A stretch of DNA of 64,000 nucleotides from Dasypus novemcinctus (taxonomy: Eukaryota; Chordata; Mammalia; Cingulata; Dasypodidae). The position numbers and the translations under genes are program-made. Positions 24,154 through 33,734 of the stretch are shown piece by piece (within the stretch, counting starts at the first letter, position 1; every line of letters starts with the position of its first letter). The notes beneath the pieces are model-generated. The model searched no databases. It saw only the letters and a program-made list of their open reading frames with translations, and had not been told where the DNA came from. The stretch lies in NCBI RefSeq assembly GCF_030445035.2, contig NC_080680.1:95919157-95983156 (forward strand), in the 5' to 3' direction.

Positions 24154-25110
24154 TCACTTAAAGAAGCTAGCCCTATTGGCAAGTATTCTCAGAGCTTGTT
24201 TCATATCTCTATTCCTCAAACTGTATATGAAGGGATTCAGCATGGGGGTAGTTATTGTGTGCATTACAGAAGCAAATATGTCCTTGTCACTGGAGTTGAC
24301 TGATGAGGAGGAAAAGTACACACCTGCAAGTGTCCCCTATGGGGACACATGTGGGTATAAAAACACCACAAAGAGATGGGAGCCACAGGTGGAAAGTGCT
24401 TTGAAGAATGTCTTGGTGGAGGGGACCTTCAGGACAGTGGTCCCAATACAAATGTAAGAGCCCAAGATAATACACAAAGACAGGATCAAAAGCATTCCCC
24501 CCTCACTGAAGATGGTTAGTTCACTGAGGGAGGTATAGGAGCAGGCCAGCTTCAGGAGGGCTGTGAGAGCACAGAAGAAGTAGGAGATGATCTTGTCAGC
24601 CCAGAATGACTGTTGGGCCAAAAAAAAAAAAGTGTGCAAAAGTGCACGAACACAAGAGAAAAACCAGGACCCAGCCACCAACAAGACACACAGCTCCTCC
24701 CTCATAATCTTGGTGTAGTGCAGTGGATGACAGATGGCCACGTACCTGTCATAGGCCATTACTGCAAGAAGAAAACTGTCAACAGAAGCAAATAATATGT
24801 AAAAATACAACTGAGAAATACACTCCACATAGATAATGGACTTTTTATCAGATAGCATGCCCATCAACATCTTTGGGACAGTGGCAGATGAGAAAGAGGC
24901 ATCAGTGAAGGCCAAGTGGCTGAGGAAGAAGTACATGGGGGTGTGGAGGTGAGAGTCCAGCCTGATGAGCAGGATGATGAGCAGGTTCCCCAGCACCGTG
25001 GTGAGGAACATGCCCAGGAAGGGAGGGAAGAAGACACTCTGCTGCTTTGGCCGGATGGGAAGTCCCAGGAGGAGGAATTCATACATGCTGCTCTGGTTCT
25101 CCCTCTTCAT
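24154..25110 (-). pseudogene. Olfactory receptor pseudogene A, OR1J-like
   Basis: Olfactory receptors are seven-pass G-protein-coupled receptors of sensory neurons. The chosen start, at 25108-25110, gives MKRENQSS, the usual N-terminus with an N-linked glycosylation site; an upstream in-frame ATG at 25182 would add an atypical leader. Present in order: LGNLLIILLI (TM1), PMYFFLSHLAF (TM2), MAYDRYVAICHPLHY (TM3 end), the FFCA block (where FFCD is usual), and KALSTCGSH (TM6). An in-frame insertion of about 18 nt after TM6 adds a TAG stop at 24337-24339. The frame then continues through [15 protein letters not shown] (TM7) to TGA at 24154-24156. TM7 is lost, so the receptor cannot work. Family 1, J-like is by N-terminal and loop resemblance. 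Confidence 0.92.
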
Positions 25111-26204
25111 GCTGCTCTTTTGTCTATGCTGAACTAAGTGAAATGAAAAGGTCAGAAACCTGGAAATAGTGACCATGGCCATAACTTACAGTAATGTCCT
25201 TTTTAGTATGAAAATTATTATTTTTTAGTTACATTTCTGTTTTTTTTCTCACAACTGTCTGTTTATTCTGGCTCCCATGATATATTAAACCCATATAATA
25301 GTCAACAGTTATTTCCAAAGAAACCAAATATCTTTAAATCTAATCCCAGGTGCTATATTAAGCACATAATATATAGTAGTTAACAAGAAATGCAAAGCCT
25401 CTACATTCAAGAAATTTAAATTTTCATAGCACTTCAAGTTCAAACCTCAATACTTTACTATGGCGGAAATGTGAACCAGACACCAAGTAAAAGGGTTGTG
25501 TATCTCTCTGAGTTGGACCAGAATTACTAAACATTGGTTGCAGTGTTGCAATGAAAATGGTTGTGTTCTAGTTGATCAGAGTCATTTAAAATTCCCTGTA
25601 ACAGAATTGTTCAATTCACATTTGCAAATTAACATTAATAATCATGCCAAATACTTATCTTTAGAATATACTATGTTAGGCAATACACCAACCAAGGATT
25701 TTAATTCTAATTAAGTACTCTCTATAGCCCTAATAAATAGATATGATTATACTCATTTTAAGTATGCAAAAGTAAAAATATGCATTATTTAGTATGCAAA
25801 GGTACATCATTCATGCATACAACTGATGGAAATACAATATAAGTCTGTCTAACCAGAACGTTTACTCTAGAATACTTTGCATAGAAGCCATATCTCTCAT
25901 TGCTTAGAATAAGCAGACACAATGTGTTGTGTCACTACCTTTGTGCAAAATGTCCTTAGCTACCCATTAGAAAATTTTACCATGCAAGTTTATACATCAT
26001 ACAACTTGCAGAGAGTTTATACATGATTTAACTTCTCTCCAAACAATTGTTTATTTAGAGACTGTATGGTATACAAGGTATATATTATGTCCTTCGTTTT
26101 CTGGATATGACAACTTGGGCCAAAGAGATAAATGACTTAATTAATGTGGCTCTCCTGAATTTCAGCAGTGTTTCATTACTTGCTCTCCATTCATTGCACT
26201 AGCC
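25111..26204. other. Upstream flank of OR pseudogene A, no gene
   Basis: No coding signal. The stretch near 25280-25410 is related to 58030-58180 upstream of OR pseudogene B, so it belongs to the duplicated unit. OR genes usually have a non-coding 5' exon in such a region, but I cannot place one. Confidence 0.5.
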
Positions 26205-26850
26205 CAGGGCAATTAACAATGGATGATGATGGACAATGCCAATCCCAAAAAAATAGAGAGTATGCACAACTGCAAACATGACAGTTCTATCCATCTGCCC
26301 AATGGGATCTAGCTCTCCTCTCAATCAGAAACAGAGTGGGCATCACCATTCTAAAATCCTCAAGATTGAGGAATGAGCAAGGGGGAAAGCAACTATGGAG
26401 TAAAGTGGACTTTTATTATTCTAGCAATGGAAGATCTTGTAGTATTGATATAAAGGTGGAGGTCACCAGAAGGGAAGAGAAGGAAGAATGGGTGTAAGGT
26501 GTGGCATTTTGGGGACATTGGTATTATTCTAAATGACATTGCAGTGACAGATAAATAGTCCATTTCACATTTTGTCAAAACCTATAAAAATGTGCACTGC
26601 AAAGTGAAACCTATAATAGAAACTGTTGACCATAGTTAGTAACAATGCTTTCATATGTGTTCATCAATTATAACAAATATACCCCACTAATGAAAGATGT
26701 TGATGGGGAACAGTGTGGGAGGGGAAAAAGGTGGGATATATGGGAATCCCCATATATTTATGATGAATCATTGATGTAATCTAAAGCTTTTTTAAAAATA
26801 AATAAATACATAAATACATAAATAAATAAATAAATAAATAAATAAGGCAG
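26205..26850 (+). mobile_element. L1 3'-UTR end with AAAT microsatellite tail
   Basis: 26205-26800 matches the last part of the long L1 3' UTR (compare 47210-47780). The tail has grown into a simple repeat of AAAT with some ATAC units at about 26800-26847. It is absent from the equivalent place in the paralogous unit B, so it arrived after the duplication or was lost from B. Confidence 0.8.
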
Positions 26851-28009
26851 CTCAGCTGTTTATTATTGGATTCCAAATCTAAGGTTTTTTGGACTGAGAA
26901 GTTAAGCTAGAGGTAAGAGTTAGCAAACGCATTGCCCTAAAAACAGAATAAAGACTAACATTCTCCCTCAAATATAAACATGACAGCAAACCCCATAAAG
27001 GGCCACATAATTGCTCAGGGGCACCGGTTGTATCAGTTCATGGTTCCAGGAAGACAGAGATCTTACGTGCTTAGATGTGGTTACTCTCTGACATATGCTA
27101 TGTCAACCTTCACCACAAGCTCAGGGATCTCAAAGAAAAATCAGAAGGTATGAACCAACCAGGAAACTTGATTCAGGCAGGATCTTGCATGCAGAATGTA
27201 GCTGGGTTGGTGCTTTAAGGAGGTGCAGACAGGAGGTTAGGCTGTCACCTTGAGGTATGAAAGGTAGACTTTGTATGGGCTTATTGCTCTGACTTGAATA
27301 TAATCATCCTCAGATAAGTTAAATAAGGATACTCCATGACACAAACACTGAATTTAGAGAAAGACAATAAAAATACCTCTTTACTGAGATGCAATTATAC
27401 AACAAGAATTGTGTTAATTAATTATGTGTAGTCTCATTTAATCTTCGAAATAGTATTATGAAGTAGGAATAGTGACCCTTTATTTACCACCGAGAAAACA
27501 GAATCTCAAGAACTGAGAATCACTTCCCAAGGACATAAAGAAATGTAAGGGCCAGAAGGAGGGTTGGGTCCAAGGTTGACTTACTGAGGACACTGAGCTC
27601 TTAGGGGCAAAAATATGACCCCTGCCCAGTGGTGGAAATGCACTTGAATTTGAGAAGTAGGAAAGAAAATATTTGAGTTCAAAAGGGCCAACCAGAACCT
27701 CCTAAATCTCACGTATGGAACACACACACACTTTAACTGCTGATCGGGGATTTTAGCCACTTTTGTTCTATATCAATCCTAAAAAAAAGACAGTAAGTGT
27801 ACTTTCAATTTCCCACATATCATATAAATGCAACTTTTAAATAAGTCTCAAGATTAACACAATCACTACACACGAATGACCACCACAACCACATACAAAT
27901 TCTGATAACTGTAGCACCTCCACACAAACATAGAGCACCCAGATACACATTCAAACACTATATAATATATATGTAACTCATACCCTGGGTTTAGATTCAT
28001 GCATGCAGG
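26851..28009. other. Flank of duplicated OR unit, no gene
   Basis: It is paralogous to about 58150-58760: the block around 27470-27660 aligns in order with 58257-58440, and the CA-rich block 27715-28000 with 58540-58760. It ends in CAGG at 28006-28009, the 4-bp target duplication of the provirus that follows. Confidence 0.65.
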
Positions 28010-28459
28010 TGATATAGCCTGTGCATTAAATCAAAATTATTTCCAAGAGTACCTAGTCTCCAAGATGGCCAAATAAGTAATATAGGCCCTACAGTCTTTG
28101 AATGTTCAGAAGGGATGTGAGACTGAGTGTGTATTCAGGGCTGCCTCCAGACGATGTGGAAGATATGCTAATCCAAACTGGCTTGGATGTGGAGAATATG
28201 TAACTCACCTGGAGGAAATAACCTATCTGATACTAAGATCAAACACTGAAGAACCTAACCAAAGGTCTGTTTACCATCACTGTTAGTCTCCCTAATCCTA
28301 TATCCTCTGTATAAAAGGGTCTGGAAAAGGCTGTTTGGGGCTCGGTTTTTATTAGGACAAGAGTCTGCCGAGCCCAGCCGATTGAAATAAACCAACTTCC
28401 TTCTCGGTATTCTCATGTCCTGGCCTTCCATACCGCGCACACCTGATTTCTCTACTACA
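28010..28459 (+). repeat. 5' LTR of the provirus (450 bp)
   Basis: It has TG...CA ends and contains a TATAAAAG box at 28310-28317 and an AATAAA signal at 28386-28391. So U3 is about 330 bp, with R and U5 following. It aligns with the complement of 30711-31160 at equal length, with about nine base differences. Most of those are at CpG positions that this copy has lost. Confidence 0.92.
28310..28317 (+). promoter_or_regulatory. LTR TATA box
   Basis: TATAAAAG lies about 76 bp upstream of the LTR AATAAA, the normal spacing for a retroviral promoter and a short R region. The mirror copy in the 3' LTR is at 30853-30860 on the minus strand. Confidence 0.75.
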
Positions 28460-28463
28460 TTTT

Positions 28464-28480
28464 TGGCGACTCCGCTGGGA
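28464..28480 (+). other. Primer binding site, tRNA-Arg(UCU)-like
   Basis: The 17 bases beginning TGGCGACTCCGC lie 4 bases after the LTR end. They match, with one apparent mismatch, the complement of the 3' end of mammalian tRNA-Arg with the UCU anticodon, including the terminal CCA. The tRNA match is from recall of the tRNA sequence. Confidence 0.65.
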
Positions 28481-29114
28481 CGCGCTGAGAAGGTCAGGGG
28501 CGGCAACAGTTGTTTGCCCCTACCGGACATCTCCGGGGAGGCTGGGAGGGCCCGGGCGAAGCCCAGCCCTGGGCACCCCTGGACACCCCATTTGAGTCCA
28601 GAAAGAGGTTGCGGTTTTCGCTGGAGCCCTTCCGGAGGAGCCGGGGACACCGGGAGGTTTGAGAGACCCTGAGAACGAAGCAAGGAGCTCCACACGTCGG
28701 ATTGGTAAGACCCCTGGGGGCATAGTGCAGGGAAGGCCTAATTCTGAAATTAGGAGGGAGTCTGATCAACTCTCAAAGAGGAGGCCCTAGTACTCCTGAG
28801 AATACAGGAGGAAGCCGTCTCCTCTCCAGGTCTGAGGAAAGGAAAGGGGGGTGGTTGTGTGCGTGTGCTTGTGGCGACTGAGTGAGATGCAGAAAATTGC
28901 TTCTGTGGAGCCCCGATCCATGGTTCTGTGGTGACCTCATACGATCAAGGGCAGTCTGGGGGGGTCCCTGCAAAGGGACCCTCTTCCATATTGGGGGCTT
29001 ATACTGATCCGCTAAGGTTAAGAGGCGCCTGAAAGTTCCCGCGAGGGATGCGGCCGGAGACGGACGAAGCGAAAGGCTTGAGTGACTGTTGTACACCGTC
29101 GGCACAGGGTGGAA
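28481..29114 (+). other. Proviral leader, CpG- and GC-rich
   Basis: This is the untranslated region between the primer binding site and gag, where a retroviral splice donor and packaging signal normally lie. It is much more GC-rich than its surroundings, mostly over 28470-28700 and 28900-29070. The open frames here on either strand (for example 28255-28695 minus and 28415-28672 plus) are composition effects and cross LTR borders. Confidence 0.6.
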
Positions 29115-29582
29115 ATGGGAAACACACACAGTAAAACCCCATTAGGATGTATGCTGGAAAACTTCCCCCGTGCATTCCAGGGAGAGATGTACAGCATAAG
29201 GTTTCAGCCAGGAAAACTTAGGATGCTTTGTGAGTTAGAATGGCCAACTTTCGGCGTGGGCTGGCCCCAGGAGGGCACTTTGGATCCCCAGATCATCCGT
29301 AGAGTCCACGATGCAGTGACTGGAAATCCAGGGCATCCAGACCAATTCCCCTACATTGATGCTTAGGAAAATGCTGTGAGCCAAAACCCACCTTGGTTAA
29401 GGAAGTGCATGACTAAGGAAGCTAGAATTTGCTTAATACAGAAACCGAGGAGTGCCGTCCCAGGGACCAGACCAAACAATCACCGTGCAAAGGGCACAGA
29501 GGAAGTGCGTCCCAAGTCCAGTGCTAATCCGCCCGTTTTGGAAGGGCCAGATGAATTTGAATTTCCATCGCCTTATGCGATG
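29115..29582 (+). pseudogene. gag fragment: matrix and start of the proline-rich region
   Basis: Gag builds the retroviral particle, and its matrix part binds the plasma membrane. The start at 29115 gives MGN, so a myristoylation-type glycine is in place. The LEWPTFGVGWP and HPDQFPYI blocks are the signature of gammaretroviral matrix. An in-frame TAG at 29364-29366 replaces the expected Trp codon. The same frame then runs on through a Pro-rich part to about 29580, where proviral sequence stops abruptly at the inversion breakpoint. Capsid, nucleocapsid and all of pol up to its end are missing. Confidence 0.85.
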
Positions 29583-30710
29583 TTAAATATAATTATCTTT
29601 ATATTTTTAAGTGTTAAGTATAATGATCGTAAGAGTTAATATTTATTGTACATTTATTATCCTTTTTCATGCATTATAGTCATGTAATTTTAATAACTTC
29701 ATGATAGCAATAATTATTATATGCATTTTACAGCTGATGAAAGAAGTCATTAATTGTTGCTCAAGGCCAACAATTAATGACCAGCATAGACCAATCTAAT
29801 TCTGTCTGAGTACTGAACCCAGGGGTTCCATCTCCCCACTCTACCATATCTAAAAAAGGCAACCTTCATACCCTGTAGGGTCTCCCAGTGTAGAGAAGAA
29901 ACTTAAAATATGTGAAGTTAAAGCAAGATTCATGCTTTCATGGTATCAAGTATAAATGATGTGGGAATTTGCAACAGCCAGACTTTTCCATATCTGGAAC
30001 ACAGTGCGCTGTTGGGAGAGGCTGACTGAGTGCATTGGCTTCATCAGCCTGGAGGAGGACTAATCCAGTCCTAGTTCCCAGCTGGAACTATAAGCAGGCA
30101 GATCTCAGGATGTCCCTGATGTCTGTGTCTCAAGTACCCCAGTCCCTCTAGTCTCTGCACAGCTTGTCCCCAAGGTCTGCAAGAAAATTAGAGGTAATTA
30201 GTCTATTTTGATTTGTTCCTTGAACAGGAACTTATGGATATTTTCTGAGTCCTCCCCATGGTTGGTAAAATGTTATCCTCTGAAGATCAAAGACACAGAA
30301 AGCTCTAGGATTTGTGGATACAAAATATTCCTCTTATTCCTACATTACTGGTGTCCTCAACAGAAGTTAAGAACTCCAGTAACTGGATCAGAAAGTACTG
30401 AGTGCACCAAAGACTGGCTTAGGAAAGGGTGAGCAGGAAATCTTTCAGTAGCCAATTGTATGTTTGCCTGACTGTAGGTCTGCATGTATACTTCTAGTGG
30501 GTCTGTGTGGTAATTCTTTACATGTGAAATGTAGATATATGTATGTTTCCTTTGTCAATTTTATCCAAAATGAGGGTGTATGTTTGTGACCATGTGTGTT
30601 ATTTATTGCTTGAATGTGAAGAGGTAAGTATGTTTAGCTGATGTGTTTCTAATGTGTTTTTGTGTGATATATATGACCTGTGTGTTTTTGTTCTTTTGCA
30701 TGTGTGCCTG
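29583..30710 (-). other. Inverted host flank of the provirus
   Basis: No gene. Read on the minus strand, it begins with the CAGG target duplication at the LTR. It then follows, in order, the paralogous unit B flank: the block at 30570-30650 aligns with about 58845-58905, and the block at 29640-29800 with about 60520-60740. This shows that the DNA is the original 3' flank turned around. The solo LTR at 59510-59965 in unit B has no counterpart here. Confidence 0.7.
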
Positions 30711-31160
30711 TGTAGTAGAGAAATCGGGTGTGCGCGGTATCGAAGGCCAGGACACGAGAATACCGAGAAGGAAGTTGGTTTATTTCAACCGGCCGGGCTC
30801 AGCGGACTCTTGTCCTAATAAAAACCGAGCCCCGAACAGCCTTTTCCAGACCCTTTTATACAGAGGATATAGGATTAGGGAGACTAACAGTGATGGTAAA
30901 CAGACCTTTGGTTAGGTTCTTCAGTGTTTGATCTTAGTATCAGATAGGTTATTTCCTCCAGGTGAGTTACATATTCTCCACATCCAAGCCAGTTTGGATT
31001 AGCATATCTTCCACATCGTCTGGAGGCAGCCCTGAATACACACTCAGTCTCACATCCCTTCTGAACATTCAAAGACTGTAGGGCCTATATTACTTATTTG
31101 GCCATCTTGGAGACTAGGTACTCTTGGAAATAATTTTGATTTAATGCACAGGCTATAGCA
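30711..31160 (-). repeat. 3' LTR of the provirus, inverted (450 bp)
   Basis: It is the complement of the 28010-28459 LTR with the same length and TG...CA ends. The TATA box is at 30853-30860 and the polyadenylation signal at 30779-30784, both on the minus strand. It keeps more CpG sites than the 5' LTR. Its outer edge is bounded by CAGG (30707-30710 on the complement) and its inner edge by a polypurine tract. Confidence 0.92.
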
Positions 31161-31173
31161 TATTCCCCCCTTT
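31161..31173 (-). other. Polypurine tract
   Basis: On the minus strand, the AAAGGGGGGAATA run directly before the LTR TG is the usual plus-strand DNA primer site of gammaretroviruses. It orients the provirus on the minus strand here. Confidence 0.85.
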
Positions 31174-31191
31174 GAGGCCAAGCTTAAGTTA

Positions 31192-32170
31192 TTAAGCTTC
31201 GGCATCACTATTGTCTGAGTCCCTCTGGACTGGCTGGTATGTATATAGAGCCATGAGATGGGCAGCTGTTTGCCTTTTTACTACACCATTTATTAGGGTG
31301 TGCATTCTGCTTATGATGAAAGGAAGGAGGCATGGAAGGATGGTGCATGCTCCTATGAAGAGGGCAACTATTCCCAATAGAAGCTTGAAATTGTCTACTA
31401 TTGACTGCCAGCTTCCAAAGGGGTTATTTATACTCCAACCATTCCAGGTTTGCACTGGGACATGAGCAATTTTTACTATATTGCTTGTAATTTCATCAAT
31501 AACCTTTCCAGTGTTATCTAATTCAAGGCAGCAGTTAGAGAGATTGAATTTTCCACAAACTCCCCCTTCAGCTGCCAAGAGATAGTCTAGGGCAAGATGG
31601 TTTTGATAGATAGCATTCCTGAATTTAGTTTGCTCTTGGGCTAGTAAGTTCAGTGCATGGGCAGTAGTATGCACCTATGTATTTGCACCAAAAACTCCCC
31701 CCTCGGGCTGCACTTCCCATCTCTGGAGCGCACATGTACTTATTGCTATGAGTATACGTCCGCTCCCAGCTGAGCCCTCCACAATCTGTGTTCCATGGTA
31801 TCGCAGAGTCTATAACCTGACATGCATCAAATAGGAGGGACACTCGTTCGTTCTGGCTCATGACTGGGGTGGAGGAAAGCAGCTCCCCGTTTTGATCAAG
31901 CACTCTTATTTCCCATTTACGGGAGACTGTTGGGGGTCTAGGGTCATAGCAGGTTATTTGGCCAGATGCATTACAGACACTATAGGAGGCTCCCTGAAAC
32001 TGACAGGTGGTTACCTGGCCCTTGCAGGTGTAATGACTATGATATATTAATGTGGTGTTGACATGGGCCCCTGTACGCACCTTTTGTATACATGGCTCAC
32101 ATTCTGTGGTGCTGACCTGGGACCAGGGGAGGGTTAAGGTTAGAAGTAGGAAAAGCAGCCGAAGGGGCAT
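31192..32170 (-). pseudogene. env remnant: start of surface subunit joined to transmembrane subunit
   Basis: Env mediates retroviral entry. The ATG at 32170 opens a hydrophobic signal peptide and about 150 codons of a Cys-rich surface-subunit N-terminus. Near 31678 it joins, out of frame, the transmembrane subunit (31192-31674). That subunit keeps a heptad-like helix, a Cys cluster of the form CX7CC (CX6CC is the usual spacing), a membrane-spanning stretch ([19 protein letters not shown]) and a short tail ending at TAA 31192-31194. The rest of the surface subunit, the cleavage site and the fusion peptide are deleted. It is non-functional as an entry protein. Confidence 0.85.
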
Positions 32171-32510
32171 TGCAGTGGACTAATCCAGATTCCTAATCTT
32201 CAGCTGTGTGTAGACCAATCAGCTTCCAGGGTGTGACTGGAGCAGGGCTTGGTGTTCCCTCCTCAACTTTCAGCCGTGCGTGGACCAGTCAGCTTCCAGG
32301 GAGTGACTGGAGCAGGGCTCGGTGTTCCCCTTTTTTGCAAGATGAGTTTGGTTGGGCTGTGGGTATCTGGAATACAGGTCCAGGACTCTGGGGCAGCTCG
32401 CTTGTCAACATCCAGATGCTTGATGAGGTTGGAAACACGAAATGGCCATTGGGCAAGCATGTGGAAAGGGTGGGTTCCCATAAGCCCCAAGGAGAAAAAA
32501 CCATCATCTT
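32171..32510 (-). pseudogene. Probable end of pol / region before env
   Basis: It lies immediately upstream of env on the minus strand. A frame (32263-32490) ends with a PESWTCIPDTHSPTKLILQKR-like stretch that loosely resembles the C-terminal end of a gammaretroviral integrase. A direct repeat of about 67 bp occurs at 32199-32266 and 32268-32332. The second inversion breakpoint should lie in or just beyond this stretch. Confidence 0.45.
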
Positions 32511-32523
32511 AAGAATGACTCTT

Positions 32524-32763
32524 CTTTTCTCTCTCTCTATTTCTTTTTAAATGTTACATTCAAAAACTATAAGAGGTACCAATATACCCCCACCCCCCGA
32601 CCCCACTCTTCCCACATCAACAACTTCTTTCATCATCATGGCACATTCATTTCATTTGGTGAACACTTTTTGCACCACATGGATAATGGTTTACATCATA
32701 GTTTACCCTCTCCCCCAGTCCACCCAGTGGGCCATGGCAGTACAGAAAATGTCCAGCATCTGT
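32524..32763 (-). mobile_element. Short L1 3' end, minus strand
   Basis: This insertion of about 240 bp is the complement of the last part of the long L1 3' UTR, with the T-rich side at 32524-32555. It is flanked by a perfect 13-bp target duplication, AAGAATGACTCTT, at 32511-32523 and 32764-32776. It is strongly 5' truncated. Confidence 0.92.
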
Positions 32764-32776
32764 AAGAATGACTCTT

Positions 32777-32889
32777 ACAGTAAGGAGAAAATTGGAGGGA
32801 AATATGAGTTATGGATCCAGAACACTTCAGTAGACATTACTGCTCTGGACCCATAACTCATGTTTCCCTCCCATTTTCTCCTTATTGTA
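32777..32889. repeat. Near-perfect inverted repeat of about 113 bp
   Basis: The left arm (32778-32824) and right arm (32842-32887) are complements with only a few mismatches around a short centre near 32833. The outer bases read TA-CAGTAAGGAG on the left and CTCCTTATTG-TA on the right. That fits a small TA-flanked inverted-repeat transposon. It also fits a fold-back copy of the right arm, which runs on smoothly into the MaLR-like internal sequence. Confidence 0.7.
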
Positions 32890-33099
32890 ATGAAAATGTT
32901 TATCCTTTGTCTGTCCACTTGTGTATTGGAAGCAGATAAACTGTTTTGTAAGTTTCAGAGGTCTAAAGCTTATAGGACTTTGTCCCAGGACCAACTGTAT
33001 TTCTTTAACTTGATTGTGGTGTGATTTAGTACTTGAATTGTTACTGATTTTAGGTTTGGTTTAATATTGTAATGACTTTTTGGAATTCAGAAGGTGGAG
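32842..33099 (+). mobile_element. Probable MaLR-like internal sequence before an LTR
   Basis: Non-coding. The phrase order (a pyrimidine-rich start, 'attggaagcagataa', 'cagaggtcta', then a purine-rich end directly before TGTATCAG) resembles the 3' end of MaLR internal regions. This would explain why the LTR at 33100 lacks a target duplication on its left side. Assigned from recall. Confidence 0.45.
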
Positions 33100-33635
33100 T
33101 GTATCAGTTTGATTTAGTTATGAATACCAAAAATAGATATGGGATTATGTTTGTAAAATAGTCTTTACCTGGGCATGATTAAATTATGATTAGGGCTTTG
33201 ATTGGACCATGTCAGTAGGGTGTTGAGTCCCCACCCCTTGGTGGGTAGGGACTCACTGATTAAAAGGTATAGCAAAGGACAGAGTTGGAGATTTTTGACA
33301 CTGGAAGGTTTTTGATGTTGGAGTTTGATATTGAAGTCTTAAGCTGGAACCCTGAGAAATGAGCACAAAGAGGAAAGAGAAGCAAACCCCACAAAGGGAG
33401 GAACCCTAATCCCAGAGAGAAGCAAGCCCTGGGAAGAGAGGAACCCAGGAAGCCTGAACACTCACAGACATTAGCAGCCATTTTGCTGCAACATGTGAAA
33501 ATAGACTTTGGTGAGGGAAGTAAATTATGCTTTATGGCCTGGTATCTGTAATCTCCTACCACAAATAAATATCCTTTATAAAAGCCAGCTGAATTCTGGC
33601 ATTTTGCAACAGCAATCTTTAGGCTGACTAATACA
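33100..33635 (+). mobile_element. MaLR/ERVL-like LTR, family X
   Basis: It begins TGTATCAG and ends CTAATACA (536 bp), and is closely related to 60790-61344 and to the complement of 17213-17700. It carries a GATTAAAAGG promoter-like phrase near 33257 and an AAATAAATA phrase near 33561. No matching 5-bp target duplication is seen, in keeping with it being a 3' LTR attached to internal sequence. Confidence 0.8.
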
Positions 33636-33734
33636 CTATCCCTTTGTTTGACACATGTTAATGTGTCCACTGACTGGATACTGCCTAAGCGCTTCTTACT
33701 CTCTAGAAAATGGCCATTTTTTAGAATTCTTCTC

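Larger units (their letters stand above)
28010..32510. mobile_element. Class I (gamma-like) endogenous retrovirus, partly inverted and deleted
   Basis: The plus strand has a 5' LTR (28010-28459), primer binding site, leader and the start of gag (to about 29582). Then 29583-30710 is host flank in reversed orientation. It is followed on the minus strand by the 3' LTR (30711-31160), polypurine tract and env (31192-32170), and a probable end of pol up to about 32510. CAGG flanks the outer edge of both LTRs (28006-28009, and CCTG at 30707-30710). So both ends belong to one provirus whose 3' part and flank were inverted. Most of gag and pol is missing. Confidence 0.85.

Noticed and set aside
24337-25182. 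Intact olfactory receptor of 281 residues
   Set aside because: The stop removes TM7 and the C-terminus, and the normal continuation lies in frame just after the stop. It is a pseudogene.
28255-28695. Minus-strand frame of 146 codons across the LTR and leader
   Set aside because: It crosses the LTR border and repeats in the other LTR (30643-30915). It is a shadow of the LTR sequence.
31192-31674. Domesticated (syncytin-like) env
   Set aside because: The surface subunit is mostly deleted and out of frame with the transmembrane part, and no start suited to a membrane protein lies before it.
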